Source: Brooklawnia cerclae (lineage in GTDB: Bacteria; Actinomycetota; Actinomycetes; Propionibacteriales; Propionibacteriaceae). From it: a stretch of DNA of 64,000 nt. How positions within the stretch are numbered: position 1 is the stretch's first letter; each line of letters opens with the position of its first letter. The notes under the pieces are model-generated. The model was given only the letters and a program-made list of their open reading frames with translations. It had not been told where the DNA came from and searched no databases. The position numbers were made by a program, and so were the translations under genes. Location: contig NZ_JAAMOZ010000001.1 in the NCBI RefSeq assembly GCF_011758645.1, positions 372,001-436,000 of the forward strand, in the 5' to 3' direction. Below are positions 49,000 through 58,261 of the stretch, piece by piece.

Positions 49000-50793
49000 T
49001 CAGTCCTGTTCCCGCAGCCAGTCCCGCAGGGCGGCGGTGGCGCGGACGTCGTCCTCGTTGTAGTCGAGGACGCGCCGGCGTGCCTCCTCGCGGGCGTGCT
49101 CGTCCGCGCCGTGCACCGCATCGACGAACCAGCGCTGCGAGTTGAGCCCGCCGGGGCTGTCGTCGCGCCAGCTGAACCCCGCCACCTTGTTGGCGACCAC
49201 CTTGAGGCTCAGCCCGTGGGCGCCGAAGAAGTTCTCCCTGACGACGGTGAACAGGTCGACGTGGCGATGCGTGGTGGCCGTCAGCGCCTGCCGCAGCACC
49301 TCGTCGTGACCGGCACCGGCCAGCTTGGCCAGATGGATGATCTCGTAGTCGGAGTAGTGGAACACGGTGGCGTCCGGATGATCGGCCAGCACCTGGGTGA
49401 GCCACTCCATGGCCTGCCTGGCAAGACCGATCTCCCGCTCGTCGTCCAGATCCTCGAAGCGGACGAAGGGACGGTAAGTTCCCCCGTCGAGCGGGTTGGA
49501 GCGGTCGCGGACGAGGAAACCCCACAGATAGACGCGGTCGTTCGACGAGGTCTCGATGTCGAGGTCGATCTCGAAGTCACCGTCGGGCAGGTTGAGCGGG
49601 TCGGACGACGTACGTTCGAGCTCGACTCCCTGGGCCATCATGTGGGCGCGCCGGGCCGCCAGCTTCAGGCGCTCCTCGGCGCCCGGCCGGTGCATGACCT
49701 CGGGCAGGTACCGGGGCAACAGGGCGTCGAGGTCGGCGTCCACCAGATCGTGGACGCTGCGAACGCCCAGGCTGCGCAGCACGCTGATCTCGCGCACGTC
49801 GAGCGGCGACTTGTTGATACGCAGGGACAGGTCGTCGTCCCCGAGCGCGGGCTGGCAGACCGACCACCAGTGGCACGACTCGCACTCACGGATGACGATC
49901 GGGGCGACCATCGGGCGGGGGTCGTCGGACGCGCCGGTGCGTCGGCGGGCGACCTCGGCCACCTTGACGCGGAAGCTGAACTCGTGGTCGTAACGCTCCA
50001 GCGGCGAACGGGCACGCCAGCCGTCCGGCGCGGTACGCGAGAAGGTGCGGATCTGCTTGCGGGTGAGGGGCACCCATGCGATCGCCAGGGTGCCCTGGCC
50101 GGCTCGCGGAGCGGACATGGCAAGGACGTTCTCCTCGTAGTCCGAGGTCGTCGGGGTGAGAAGGTCGGTGCCGACGAGCCCTGCCAGGGGTTCGCCGCCG
50201 GCCTGCCACTGGCATGCCTCGAGCAGCCGCCAGAAGTGGGCGACGTACAGTTGGTCCTCCTCGCGTCCCGTGCGCAGCCGGGCGTCCACCACGTTGAGGG
50301 ATGAGCCCGGCACCGGTCGTCCCACGGGGCTGCACCGCAGCAGACCCGGCCGATGATGCCGTTCGAGCATGCGCCGCGCCCGCACCTGGACGGGCACGTA
50401 ACCGGGGCTGCCGTCGTCCCGGTCCTGGCCCCTGACGAGCACGGCGGGGCTTCCACGCCGATGCCCCTGGCGGTCGACGGGCAGGCGGGGCCCGATGATC
50501 ACCGGTGCCCCGGTCCGGACGGCCTCGCGGGTCTCGGCCTCGGCGACGGTCCAGTCCTCCTCCGCGAGCAGGCGCAGATCGACCGCTCCGGGAACCGCCG
50601 CGAGCATCGCCAGGACGCGGTCGACGAAGGCGCGTCCCCCGAAGAGTTCGTGCTGCAGGTCGCTGCTTCCCCGCATGCCGACAGCCGAGGCGCCCTCGGG
50701 CAGCCGCACGGTGGAGTCGTGATGGTTCTGGACCTTCACCGGGCAGCGGATGGCCGCGTAAGCATCGAGGACGATGTCATCGTCGCAACTCAC
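49000..50793 (-). CDS. TM0106-family RecB-like nuclease
   Basis: A 597-residue protein with a RecB-type nuclease region in the N-terminal half ([10 protein letters not shown] type iron-sulfur or zinc cluster near residue 300) and a C-terminal RNase-H/DEDD-like exonuclease region ([51 protein letters not shown]). Such proteins belong to the TM0106 RecB-like group; some are fused to a helicase, this one is not. The GTG at 50793 overlaps the menG stop as GTGA, so it is cotranscribed with menG. Confidence 0.85.
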   Translation of the reverse strand: MSCDDDIVLDAYAAIRCPVKVQNHHDSTVRLPEGASAVGMRGSSDLQHELFGGRAFVDRVLAMLAAVPGAVDLRLLAEEDWTVAEAETREAVRTGAPVIIGPRLPVDRQGHRRGSPAVLVRGQDRDDGSPGYVPVQVRARRMLERHHRPGLLRCSPVGRPVPGSSLNVVDARLRTGREEDQLYVAHFWRLLEACQWQAGGEPLAGLVGTDLLTPTTSDYEENVLAMSAPRAGQGTLAIAWVPLTRKQIRTFSRTAPDGWRARSPLERYDHEFSFRVKVAEVARRRTGASDDPRPMVAPIVIRECESCHWWSVCQPALGDDDLSLRINKSPLDVREISVLRSLGVRSVHDLVDADLDALLPRYLPEVMHRPGAEERLKLAARRAHMMAQGVELERTSSDPLNLPDGDFEIDLDIETSSNDRVYLWGFLVRDRSNPLDGGTYRPFVRFEDLDDEREIGLARQAMEWLTQVLADHPDATVFHYSDYEIIHLAKLAGAGHDEVLRQALTATTHRHVDLFTVVRENFFGAHGLSLKVVANKVAGFSWRDDSPGGLNSQRWFVDAVHGADEHAREEARRRVLDYNEDDVRATAALRDWLREQD

Positions 50794-51482
50794 GGCGCCC
50801 ATCCGCGGTGGATCGCCACGATGCCGCCCGTGAGGTTCTTCCACTGGACGCGGCGCCAGCCGGCCTCCAGCATCAGGCCCGCGAGCGTGGGCTGGTCGGG
50901 CCAGGCGAGGATCGACTCGACGAGGTAGTCGTAGGCGGGGGCGTTGGTGGACGCGCTCTCGAACGCCGGGAGCACGTGCTGCAGATACCAGTCGTAGGTC
51001 TTGCGGAACGGGCCCCACACCGGGGTGCTGAACTCGGCGATCACGACGCGGCCGCCGGGCCTGGTCACTCGCAGGAGTTCCGCGAGCGCCGCCCGTGTGT
51101 CCTGCACATTGCGCAGGCCGTAGCTGATGGTGACGGCGTCGAAGCTCGCGTCCCGGTAGGGCAGTGCCAGCCCGTCACCCGCCACGAACGACAGATCGGG
51201 GTAGCGGGCGCGTCCGGTGGACAGCATGCCCAGCGACAGATCTGTCGGAAAGGGAACGGCGCCCGCGTCCGCCAGGGGCCGCGACGACGTGCCCGTACCC
51301 GCTGCGAGGTCGCAGATGAGCTCGCCGGGGGCGGGATTGATCGCGCGGGTCACCGCACGCCGCCACAGACGCACCTGACCGGCCGTCATGAGGTCGTTCA
51401 TCAGGTCGTAGCGCCGGGCGACGTCGTCGAACATGGCGGCGACGTCGGTGGGCGACTTGTTGAGGTCCGCTCGGGTTGGCAC
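50790..51482 (-). CDS. menG: Demethylmenaquinone methyltransferase
   Basis: A 230-residue UbiE/MenG methyltransferase. SAM-binding [13 protein letters not shown] and the family motif YGLRNVQD are present; [16 protein letters not shown] matches the C-terminal signature. It adds the last methyl group to menaquinone. The start is probably GTG at 51482, preceded by AAGGTAGGGG; a longer frame from 51509 is possible. Its promoter region is shared with the cobalamin riboswitch that points the other way. Confidence 0.93.
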   Translation of the reverse strand: MPTRADLNKSPTDVAAMFDDVARRYDLMNDLMTAGQVRLWRRAVTRAINPAPGELICDLAAGTGTSSRPLADAGAVPFPTDLSLGMLSTGRARYPDLSFVAGDGLALPYRDASFDAVTISYGLRNVQDTRAALAELLRVTRPGGRVVIAEFSTPVWGPFRKTYDWYLQHVLPAFESASTNAPAYDYLVESILAWPDQPTLAGLMLEAGWRRVQWKNLTGGIVAIHRGWAP

Positions 51483-51547
51483 CCCCCTACCTTGCCACAG
51501 GACTGTCACGATGAAGGCAGGTGGTTGGATCGCACACGCCCGGCGAC

Positions 51548-51735
51548 CGTGTTAACCTGCTGGTGACCGCGTGGAGAACCGGGTGCAAATCCCGGGCTGA
51601 CCCGCAACCGTGACCGGCCTGTCGCCGGGAGCCGGACCGAGACGTGGCCGCAGGAACTCACCGTCTCGCCGCGGACAAGCGAGTGTGGGGCACCCCGGTT
51701 CGGGATCCCCGGCTCTGGCGTCGCGGCTGGACCGA
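51548..51735 (+). promoter_or_regulatory. Cobalamin riboswitch
   Basis: The core reads GGAGAACCGGGTGCAAATCC, then GGGCTGACCCGCAACCGTGA, the hallmark of the cobalamin aptamer (GGTGC.AATCC...CTG.CCCGCAAC.GT). A B12-box-like GAGCCGGACCGAGACG follows, with further helices to about 51735. It points rightward. Only a 50-codon frame and then an ABC ATPase gene lie downstream; no B12 synthesis or transport gene is next. Confidence 0.88.
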
Positions 51736-51750
51736 CCGGAAGGGAAAGCC

Positions 51751-51903
51751 ATGTGTGCGTCCCGTAATCACTGCGTGCCGGTCGTGTTCCCCCTGGTCTC
51801 CCGCACCGGGCTCGGGACGTCGTCCACGGACGCCCCGAGCTCTCGACCCGGAACAGCGATGCCATGCTCCCGTGCATCCGGTCAGGGTCACGTCCCACGG
51901 TAG
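51751..51903 (+). CDS. Possible 50-aa protein behind the riboswitch
   Basis: ATG at 51751 is preceded by GGAAGGGAAAGCC, a good ribosome binding site, directly after the cobalamin aptamer. The 50 codons encode a Cys/Ser/Pro-rich peptide (MCASRNHCVPVVFPLVSR...). No family is known to me. It could be a regulated small protein, a leader peptide, or chance. A stem-loop follows. Confidence 0.4.
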   Translation: MCASRNHCVPVVFPLVSRTGLGTSSTDAPSSRPGTAMPCSRASGQGHVPR

Positions 51904-51910
51904 CGGGAAG

Positions 51911-51983
51911 AAGCGGGGTCCGGCACGCCCGGGCGGCTCTCCTCCCAGATCCGTCCCCTCGGCGAAATGTCCGGGCCCCGCTT
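51911..51983 (+). terminator. Long-range stem after the riboswitch ORF
   Basis: AAGCGGGGTCCGG (51911-51923) pairs with CCGGGCCCCGCTT (51971-51983) with one G-U pair and a 47-base loop. The following CACCTTTC is only weakly T-rich. It may end the riboswitch transcript before the ABC gene. Confidence 0.45.
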
Positions 51984-52047
51984 CACCTTTCGTCGGCGAC
52001 GGGAGGCGGGTTCGACGACTGTTGGCCGACCGGCCACAATGGGAATC

Positions 52048-52728
52048 ATGGCCAGACGCGCGACGATCCTCAAGGTGACCGACCTCATGAAGAAGTACGG
52101 TGACCACGTCATCGTCGACCACTTCAATCTCACTGTCGGTGAGGGGGAGGCGATCGCGCTCACCGGGCGCAACGGCTCCGGCAAATCCACGGTGCTCCGT
52201 TGCATCATCGGAGCGGACAAGCCGAGCGAGGGCCTCGTCGAGGTGTTCGGCAAGAAGGTCAGCGAGACCGATCCGCAGTTCCGTCGCGATGTCGCGACCG
52301 TTGTGGACGACCTGGACTTCTTCCCCGACCTGTCGGTGGTGGAGCACCTCGATCTGCTCGCGCGGGCTCACGGCATGGCCGAGCCCGACGAACTGGTGGA
52401 CGAGGTGCTCGAGGAGGTGCAACTGGTCGCGCAGTCCGGGCAGTTGCCCGGGACGCTGTCGAGCGGCCAGCGACGTCGCCTCGCCCTGGCCACGGCACTC
52501 GTCCGGCCCAAGAAACTACTGGTGATGGACGAGCCCGAGCAGCGCCTCGACGTCGAGGGCGTGGCTTGGCTCGGCGCACGCCTCAAGCACGAGATGAGCA
52601 AGGGGCTGGCCATCATCATGGCAAGCCACGAGCCCACCCTGGTCAACGCGCTCGGCGCCCGGATCGTCCGGCTCGGCCAGGCGAGTGCCGCCAACGAGTC
52701 GCAGATCGAGCCGGAGTACCAGCTGTGA
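52048..52728 (+). CDS. ABC transporter ATP-binding protein
   Basis: A 226-residue ABC ATPase with Walker A GRNGSGKST, signature LSSGQRRRLALATAL, Walker B LLVMDEPEQRLD and the switch His in IIMASHE. It overlaps the DUF6297 gene by four bases, so the two form one exporter. The start may be ATG at 52039 or 52048. Substrate unknown. Confidence 0.88.
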   Translation: MARRATILKVTDLMKKYGDHVIVDHFNLTVGEGEAIALTGRNGSGKSTVLRCIIGADKPSEGLVEVFGKKVSETDPQFRRDVATVVDDLDFFPDLSVVEHLDLLARAHGMAEPDELVDEVLEEVQLVAQSGQLPGTLSSGQRRRLALATALVRPKKLLVMDEPEQRLDVEGVAWLGARLKHEMSKGLAIIMASHEPTLVNALGARIVRLGQASAANESQIEPEYQL

Positions 52729-54491
52729 GCGGTTCCAGCAAGCGGCGCCGCAGGCGTTCGGCGGCCAGGCCGCAGCCGTCGGCCGAGCAGGGGGCTGTGG
52801 CTGAGGTCATCGCGGTCGAGCGCCCCGAGGTCGTCTGGGAACCGGAGCGTCCGTTCGCCGACGTGGAGGAGTTCGAGGCGGGCGAGGCGGACGAGCGCCT
52901 GTTGAGGCTGCTCATGAAGGACTGGCGCAAGGGACGCGCCACCCGCAGCGTGTGGGACATGATCACCGACAGCTACGTCACGATCTTCTCGCTGGTCGTC
53001 ATCGTCGCGATGTTCGCCAGCGGCGTCATGTCGGTGCAGCGGTCGACCGCGGGATGCTCCACCGCAGGCTGTACGACGGCGCGCGGGCTGGTCCCGTGGC
53101 TGCTCTACGCGGGGGCGGTGCTCGTGGCACTGACGGTCTCGCGCATCTTCGGGCCGGTCATCGCGTCGGCGGCCGAGGGATTCTGGTTGCTGGATGCGCC
53201 CGTGCGCCGTGCGAAGCTGCTGAACCGGCGGCTGTGGCTCGTGCTCGTCGTCGCCTTCCTGGCCGCCGTGCTCGCCGGTGGGCTCGTCGTCTCGCTGATC
53301 GGCATGGCCACCGAGGCGGTCCTCGTGTGGACGGCTGCCTTCGGTCTCGCCGCCGCGGCGGCGACCGCGTTCGCGGCCAGGGCACAGTCCGCCGAGCGGA
53401 CGCTTCCCCTGGCCATCGCCCAGGGGATCGCCGCGGCAGTGTGCACGATCGTCCTGATGGCTATGGTCGCGGTCTCCTACGGCTGGCTCCAGGTGATGGT
53501 CGATCCGGTCGTGACCGAAGAACTGGGCATCATCGCGCTCGCCGTGGCGCTGGTCGGGCTGATCGGAGCCGTGGCCGCAGCCCGGATGGGGCTCGGCCAG
53601 ACCCGTCGCGCCCGGCTGGTCAGTGGAGGCGATCTGCTCAGCGGTATGCAGGGCGCTGCCTTCGCGCTCGACTTCGGGCTGATGCGCGACATCCTGGTCG
53701 AACGACGCTGGGTCGAGCGGGGGTTCGTCCACCCCACGCGGGGGCGCGGCACCGGTCGCCAGACGCTCATCTGGCGCGACGTCGAGCGCCTGGTCCGCAG
53801 CCCCCGCAGTGTGCTCGTCCTGCTGGTGAGTGCGCTGGTGCCCTACGCGCTGCTGTCGCTGGGGCTCGGGAACTTCACTCCGGCCATCGCGGCGATCGTC
53901 CTCATGTTCGTGATGGTTCCGTTCTTCGACTCGCTGCGCGTCCTCAACAGGACCAAGGGGCTCGCCCGCGCGTTCCCGTTGTCGACCTCGGAGATCAACG
54001 GGGCGCTCACGACGGTGCCCGCGGCGCTGGCGATCGTCTGGGCGTTCGCCGCCGCTCCGGCGTTCGTGGTCATCGGGCAGGAAACCGTCGGGCTCGAGCA
54101 GTTGGGCGTCGGTCTCGCACAGAGCTTCGTGACCGCCGCAGCCGGCTATGTGGCCGCCATCCGGTGGGTGAGCGCGAAGTCTGCCGACTACTCCTCGCCC
54201 ATGGTCGCCACCGGCATGGGTGCCCTGCCGCCCGGGCTGGCGTTCAACCTGGTGCGCGGGTTCGACGTCATCGCACTGATCAGCCTGCCGTTGATCGTCG
54301 GCTGGTCGCCGCTGGTGTCGATCGCGATCGCGGCCGTCTGTTACTTCGTCCTGCGTTCGGGTGGCATCAACACTCAAGACCTCATGGAGCGCAACGAGGA
54401 GGCCCAGAAAGAACTGGCCACCATGCGCTCCGGGCAGGCCAAGCCTCGCGAGAAGATCGTCGTCGAACGCAGCCGGCGGCGTACCACCTAG
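52725..54491 (+). CDS. DUF6297-family membrane protein (exporter permease)
   Basis: A 588-residue protein with about ten to twelve membrane segments (e.g. VLVALTVSRIFGPVIASA, FVMVPFFDSLRVL) and a basic N-terminal cytoplasmic stretch. It matches DUF6297, an actinobacterial partner of ABC ATPases. The GTG at 52725 overlaps the ATPase stop. Its substrate is unknown. Confidence 0.82.
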   Translation: MSGSSKRRRRRSAARPQPSAEQGAVAEVIAVERPEVVWEPERPFADVEEFEAGEADERLLRLLMKDWRKGRATRSVWDMITDSYVTIFSLVVIVAMFASGVMSVQRSTAGCSTAGCTTARGLVPWLLYAGAVLVALTVSRIFGPVIASAAEGFWLLDAPVRRAKLLNRRLWLVLVVAFLAAVLAGGLVVSLIGMATEAVLVWTAAFGLAAAAATAFAARAQSAERTLPLAIAQGIAAAVCTIVLMAMVAVSYGWLQVMVDPVVTEELGIIALAVALVGLIGAVAAARMGLGQTRRARLVSGGDLLSGMQGAAFALDFGLMRDILVERRWVERGFVHPTRGRGTGRQTLIWRDVERLVRSPRSVLVLLVSALVPYALLSLGLGNFTPAIAAIVLMFVMVPFFDSLRVLNRTKGLARAFPLSTSEINGALTTVPAALAIVWAFAAAPAFVVIGQETVGLEQLGVGLAQSFVTAAAGYVAAIRWVSAKSADYSSPMVATGMGALPPGLAFNLVRGFDVIALISLPLIVGWSPLVSIAIAAVCYFVLRSGGINTQDLMERNEEAQKELATMRSGQAKPREKIVVERSRRRTT

Positions 54492-55735
54492 TCGAGGCCG
54501 CGAAGAGCGGCTTTCATCGGAACCATCTTGGCCTCGGTCTCGACCAGTTCCGCCCATGGATCGGAGCGCTCGACGACGCCGACGCCCGCGAACAGGCGCA
54601 TGCGCGTGGGGTCGGCGGGGTCCAGCTGGCCGCAGCGCAGTGCGATGGCCCATTCGCCGTCGCCCTGGGCATCGACCCAGCCGACCGGCCCGGCGAAGCG
54701 TCCGCGGTCGAGATGCTCCAGGTCGCGGATGAGCTGTCGTGCCACGTCGGTCGACACCCCGCACACGGCCGCCGACGGGTGGGCGGCCTGGGCCAGCGCG
54801 AGCGTGCTGAGCCACGGCTGTGAGATGCCGCAGATGTCGGTGGCGAGGTGGAGCACGTTGGGCAGGGTCAGCACGTAGGGCGACTCCGGGACGTGCATGC
54901 CGCTGAGGTATTCGCCGAGGGACTGGCGGACGGACATCACGGCCAGCCGGTGCTCGTCGAGGTCCTTGGTGGACGAGATGAGCCGCGCGGCCTGCTGGGC
55001 GTCGTCCACCCCCTCGACCCGGGGGATCGTGCCGGCCAGCACACGCGAGCAGGTGAGGCCTTCCTCGCGGCGGACGAGCATCTCGGGGGTGGAGCCCACG
55101 AAGCCGTCGACCAGGTAGTTCCAGCACGATCCGTAGGCGGACGCGAGCCATCGCAGCGTCGAGCGGGGGTCGATCGGGCCGTCGGCCTGGGCCACCACGT
55201 CGCGTGCGAGGACGACCTTGCTGGCCTCACCGGCCCGGATGTGGTCGGTGACCTGACGCAGGTTGGCCATCCAGTCCTGCTCGGACAAGGAACCGGGAAG
55301 GAACTGGAGCTTGCCGGGGGCCGCCGGAGGCTCGTAGCGATCAGGGGGTTCGGGGCTGACCCGGTCGAAACCGATCTGGGTGAGCCATGCCTGCCCGCCC
55401 CGGCGTCCGATCACGGTCTTCGGGACGATGAGCAGCGAGGTCGAGCGCGTGTTGTCGGGGTCGAAACAGAACGTGCCGATCGCCAGCGGGCCCGTGCCGA
55501 ACCGTCCGGGCATCTCGGACTCGTTCTCGATCGTCCCCGAGAACTCCGCCCACCATTCCTCGGCGGCACACATCGAATCGGTCTCGAAGCGGGCCACCTG
55601 ACCGATGGCCACGAAGCCCTCGTTCCCGTGGAGGAACGCCGCGTCGCCGGGGCCGATGTAGTCCGTGAGTGGGCCGGGATCATCGATGCGGACGGTTGCC
55701 GCATGCAGTCGGGATGATCCTGGATTGACGATCAC
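54488..55735 (-). CDS. menF: Isochorismate synthase
   Basis: A 415-residue chorismate-using enzyme. Motifs are LAGTIPRV, STKDLDEHRLAV, and GPVGWVDAQGDGEWAIALRC, with the conserved ELVETEAKM end region. It makes isochorismate, the substrate of MenD, completing the menaquinone head pathway in this window. It converges with the DUF6297 gene, overlapping by four bases. An alternative (salicylate synthesis) is less likely given the men genes. Confidence 0.88.
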   Translation of the reverse strand: MIVNPGSSRLHAATVRIDDPGPLTDYIGPGDAAFLHGNEGFVAIGQVARFETDSMCAAEEWWAEFSGTIENESEMPGRFGTGPLAIGTFCFDPDNTRSTSLLIVPKTVIGRRGGQAWLTQIGFDRVSPEPPDRYEPPAAPGKLQFLPGSLSEQDWMANLRQVTDHIRAGEASKVVLARDVVAQADGPIDPRSTLRWLASAYGSCWNYLVDGFVGSTPEMLVRREEGLTCSRVLAGTIPRVEGVDDAQQAARLISSTKDLDEHRLAVMSVRQSLGEYLSGMHVPESPYVLTLPNVLHLATDICGISQPWLSTLALAQAAHPSAAVCGVSTDVARQLIRDLEHLDRGRFAGPVGWVDAQGDGEWAIALRCGQLDPADPTRMRLFAGVGVVERSDPWAELVETEAKMVPMKAALRGLD

Positions 55736-56043
55736 TCCACGAGGCTACCTGAAATGTGCTTGCCCGCCGAAACTCGGCCGGACGGGCCACCAGATGGGCG
55801 AAGATCTGGCGTCTCCCGGCGCGCGAGAGAGGTCTCTGGATTGTCCTTTTGTGTTAACGCAGTGTTTCATCTTCGTCTGCCGGCCGTACCTGGTTGGTCT
55901 GCTAGACCTTGTGGCGGTTGCAGGGGGAGTGTCCGTTGAGAGGCGGAGGTTGGGCGGCCTGTGCGCGAGGTGTGCGCACGGCAAACGTTCTGTTAACGGC
56001 GTGATGACGCCGACTTGGCACCGAGAGGCTCGAAGGAGCACCG
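55736..56043. promoter_or_regulatory. Upstream region of the pst operon with TGTTAACG repeats
   Basis: This 308-base stretch has no gene. Two direct repeats, TGTTAACGCAGTG (55852-55864) and TGTTAACGGCGTG (55991-56003), agree at 11 of 13 positions. Phosphate-starvation regulators bind direct repeats before pst genes, so these may be PhoP sites; this is an inference from place and form. Confidence 0.45.
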
Positions 56044-57045
56044 ATGCGGACAAAGCTGGACAGGGGAGAGGCGACTGCCGGGCGCCGTTTCGCGGCCCGT
56101 TCCACGCCGGGCGACGCCATCTTTCGTGGCGTGGCGTACGCGGCCGGTGGAATCACGGTGGGCATCATGCTGGCCGTCGGCCTGTTCCTCGCGTTGCGCG
56201 CAGGCGCTGCCCTGCGGACGACAGGTTTCTCCTTCCTCACCGAGCAGGCCTGGCAGCCCGAGACACAGACGTTCGGGGTGGCCGCGGTGCTGTTCGGCAC
56301 GGTGTCGATCGCGGTGGTCGCGATGGGCGTGAGCATCCCCCTGTCGCTGGGCACCGCGCTCCTGCTGTCCGAGTCGATCGACGAACGCTACCGGTCGTTC
56401 CTGGTCTCGCTGGTCGACCTGATGGCAGCGGTGCCGAGCATCATCTTCGGGCTGTGGGGCGTGTACTTCCTGCAGAGCCAGATCATCCCGGTGTCGCAGT
56501 GGATCAGTACGTGGTTCGGGTGGATCCCCGTCTTCGCCGTGACCGACGCGAGCGGTCAGCGCTTCACCGACGCGAGCGCCTACACCTCGTCCGCGTTCAT
56601 CGCCGGCCTGGTCGTCGGGTTCATGGTGATCCCGATCCAGACCTCGATCATGCGTGAGGCATTCTCGCGGGCCCCGGCCGGGGAACGGGAGGGGGCTTAC
56701 GCCCTGGGATCGACCCGGTGGGGCATGATCCGCACCGTGGTGCTGCCGTTCGGACGCGGCGGCATCATCGGGGGGACGATGCTCGGGCTGGGACGAGCCC
56801 TCGGCGAGACCATCGCCGTGTACATGATCATCTCGCCCATCTTCACGATCAACTGGCAGGTGCTGAAGACCGGCACCAACTCGGTGTCGGCACTCATCGC
56901 GCTGCGCTACGGCGAGGCCAGCGAGTTCGGGTTGTCGGCGCTCATGGCGGCCGGTCTGGTGCTCTTCCTGCTGACCCTGGCGATCAACTTCACGGCCTCG
57001 TCGATCGTGGCCCGGTCGAGGTCGGGGGCGCAGAGCGATGACTGA
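56044..57045 (+). CDS. pstC: Phosphate ABC transporter permease PstC
   Basis: A 333-residue permease with six membrane segments. PstC features include PLSLGTALLLSESI, a VPSIIFGLWGVYFLQ region and the EAA loop RAPAGEREGAYALGSTRW. It forms the phosphate channel with PstA. GGAG precedes the ATG. It overlaps pstA by eight bases. Confidence 0.92.
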   Translation: MRTKLDRGEATAGRRFAARSTPGDAIFRGVAYAAGGITVGIMLAVGLFLALRAGAALRTTGFSFLTEQAWQPETQTFGVAAVLFGTVSIAVVAMGVSIPLSLGTALLLSESIDERYRSFLVSLVDLMAAVPSIIFGLWGVYFLQSQIIPVSQWISTWFGWIPVFAVTDASGQRFTDASAYTSSAFIAGLVVGFMVIPIQTSIMREAFSRAPAGEREGAYALGSTRWGMIRTVVLPFGRGGIIGGTMLGLGRALGETIAVYMIISPIFTINWQVLKTGTNSVSALIALRYGEASEFGLSALMAAGLVLFLLTLAINFTASSIVARSRSGAQSDD

Positions 57046-58261
57046 CCTTCTGCAGCGCCAGGCACCCGCCGAGCAGGCCCGGCGCACGACGATACCGGTG
57101 ACGACCGATCAGCCGGACGGCCCCCGGCGCGAGGTGCGCGCCGCGCCGCTGGAGCAGCGGTTCGACCTGGTCGGCGCGATGGTCGCCGCGGCCGCGCTCG
57201 CGGCGCTGCTGTTCGGCTGGTTCGCCCCGCTGTCCGGCGTGGTCGGGTGGGTGGTGGTGGCCTTCCTGCTGTTCCTGGGGCTCTACGCGCTGCTCGTCTC
57301 GCTGGCTGCCGGCCGGGAAGAGGTCGTCGACCGGTTGACGAACGTGCTGTTCGGCAGCAGCGGGATTCTGGTGTTCGGCACACTCGTGTTCGTCGTCGTG
57401 TACACGCTGGCCCGCGGCGCCCAGGCCCTCGTGCACCCGAACTTCTTCGTCCAGACCATGGAGTTCGCCGGGCCGTTGGACGCCCTGTCGGTGGGCGGCG
57501 TCGTCCACGCCCTCGTCGGGACGCTGATACAGATCTCGATCGCGCTGGCCATCACCATCCCGCTGGGGGTGGGCACAGCCGTCTACCTGAACGAGGTCGG
57601 CGGCAGGTTCGCCCGGTTCGTCCGCACGGTGTCGGACGCGATGACGGCGCTGCCCTCGATCGTGGCGGGCCTGTTCGTCTATGCGGCCGTGATCCAGGGG
57701 GTCACGCACGAGCGGTCGGGGTTCGCCGCGTCGGTGGCGATCACGGTGATGATGCTGCCGATCGTCATCCGCTCCGCCGACGTGGTGCTGCGCCTGGTGC
57801 CGGGGAACCTGCGTGAGGCCGCCTACGCGATGGGTGCCCCACGGTGGCGCACGGTGTGGCACGTGGTGCTGCCCACGGCACGCTCGGGCCTGGTGACCGC
57901 GGTGATCCTGGGCACGGCGCGCGGCATCGGCGAGACGTCCCCTGTGCTGCTGACCTCGGGGGTCACGGCGACCATGAACACCAATCCGTTCTCGGGCCCG
58001 ATGATCTCGCTTCCGCTGCAGGTGTTCGACTTCGTCCGCTCCCCGGAACCCACCATGATCGCGCGCGGCTTCGGCACCGCCGCGGTGCTGCTGGTGCTGG
58101 TGCTCATCTTGTTCGTCGTGGCTCGCGCCCTCGGCGGGCGAGGGCCAGGTGAGATGTCGAACCGGCAGCGGCGCCGCGCGACCGAGCTGTCCCGGATGGA
58201 CATGCTGCGCATCATGTCGGCATTGGAGAGACCACCGGTCCGGGCTGAGGAGAAACGATGA
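57038..58261 (+). CDS. pstA: Phosphate ABC transporter permease PstA
   Basis: A 407-residue permease. GVGTAVYLNEVGGRFARFV and the EAA loop NLREAAYAMGAPRWRT are PstA-like. The first 100 residues form an extra N-terminal membrane region, common in actinobacteria. It overlaps pstS by four bases (ATGA). Confidence 0.9.
   Translation: MTDLLQRQAPAEQARRTTIPVTTDQPDGPRREVRAAPLEQRFDLVGAMVAAAALAALLFGWFAPLSGVVGWVVVAFLLFLGLYALLVSLAAGREEVVDRLTNVLFGSSGILVFGTLVFVVVYTLARGAQALVHPNFFVQTMEFAGPLDALSVGGVVHALVGTLIQISIALAITIPLGVGTAVYLNEVGGRFARFVRTVSDAMTALPSIVAGLFVYAAVIQGVTHERSGFAASVAITVMMLPIVIRSADVVLRLVPGNLREAAYAMGAPRWRTVWHVVLPTARSGLVTAVILGTARGIGETSPVLLTSGVTATMNTNPFSGPMISLPLQVFDFVRSPEPTMIARGFGTAAVLLVLVLILFVVARALGGRGPGEMSNRQRRRATELSRMDMLRIMSALERPPVRAEEKR

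Noticed and set aside
52368-55151. 927-codon open frame on the minus strand
   Set aside because: It lies antisense to the ABC ATPase, DUF6297 and riboswitch-side genes and reads as low-complexity Arg/Gly/His-rich protein typical of shadow frames in high-GC DNA.
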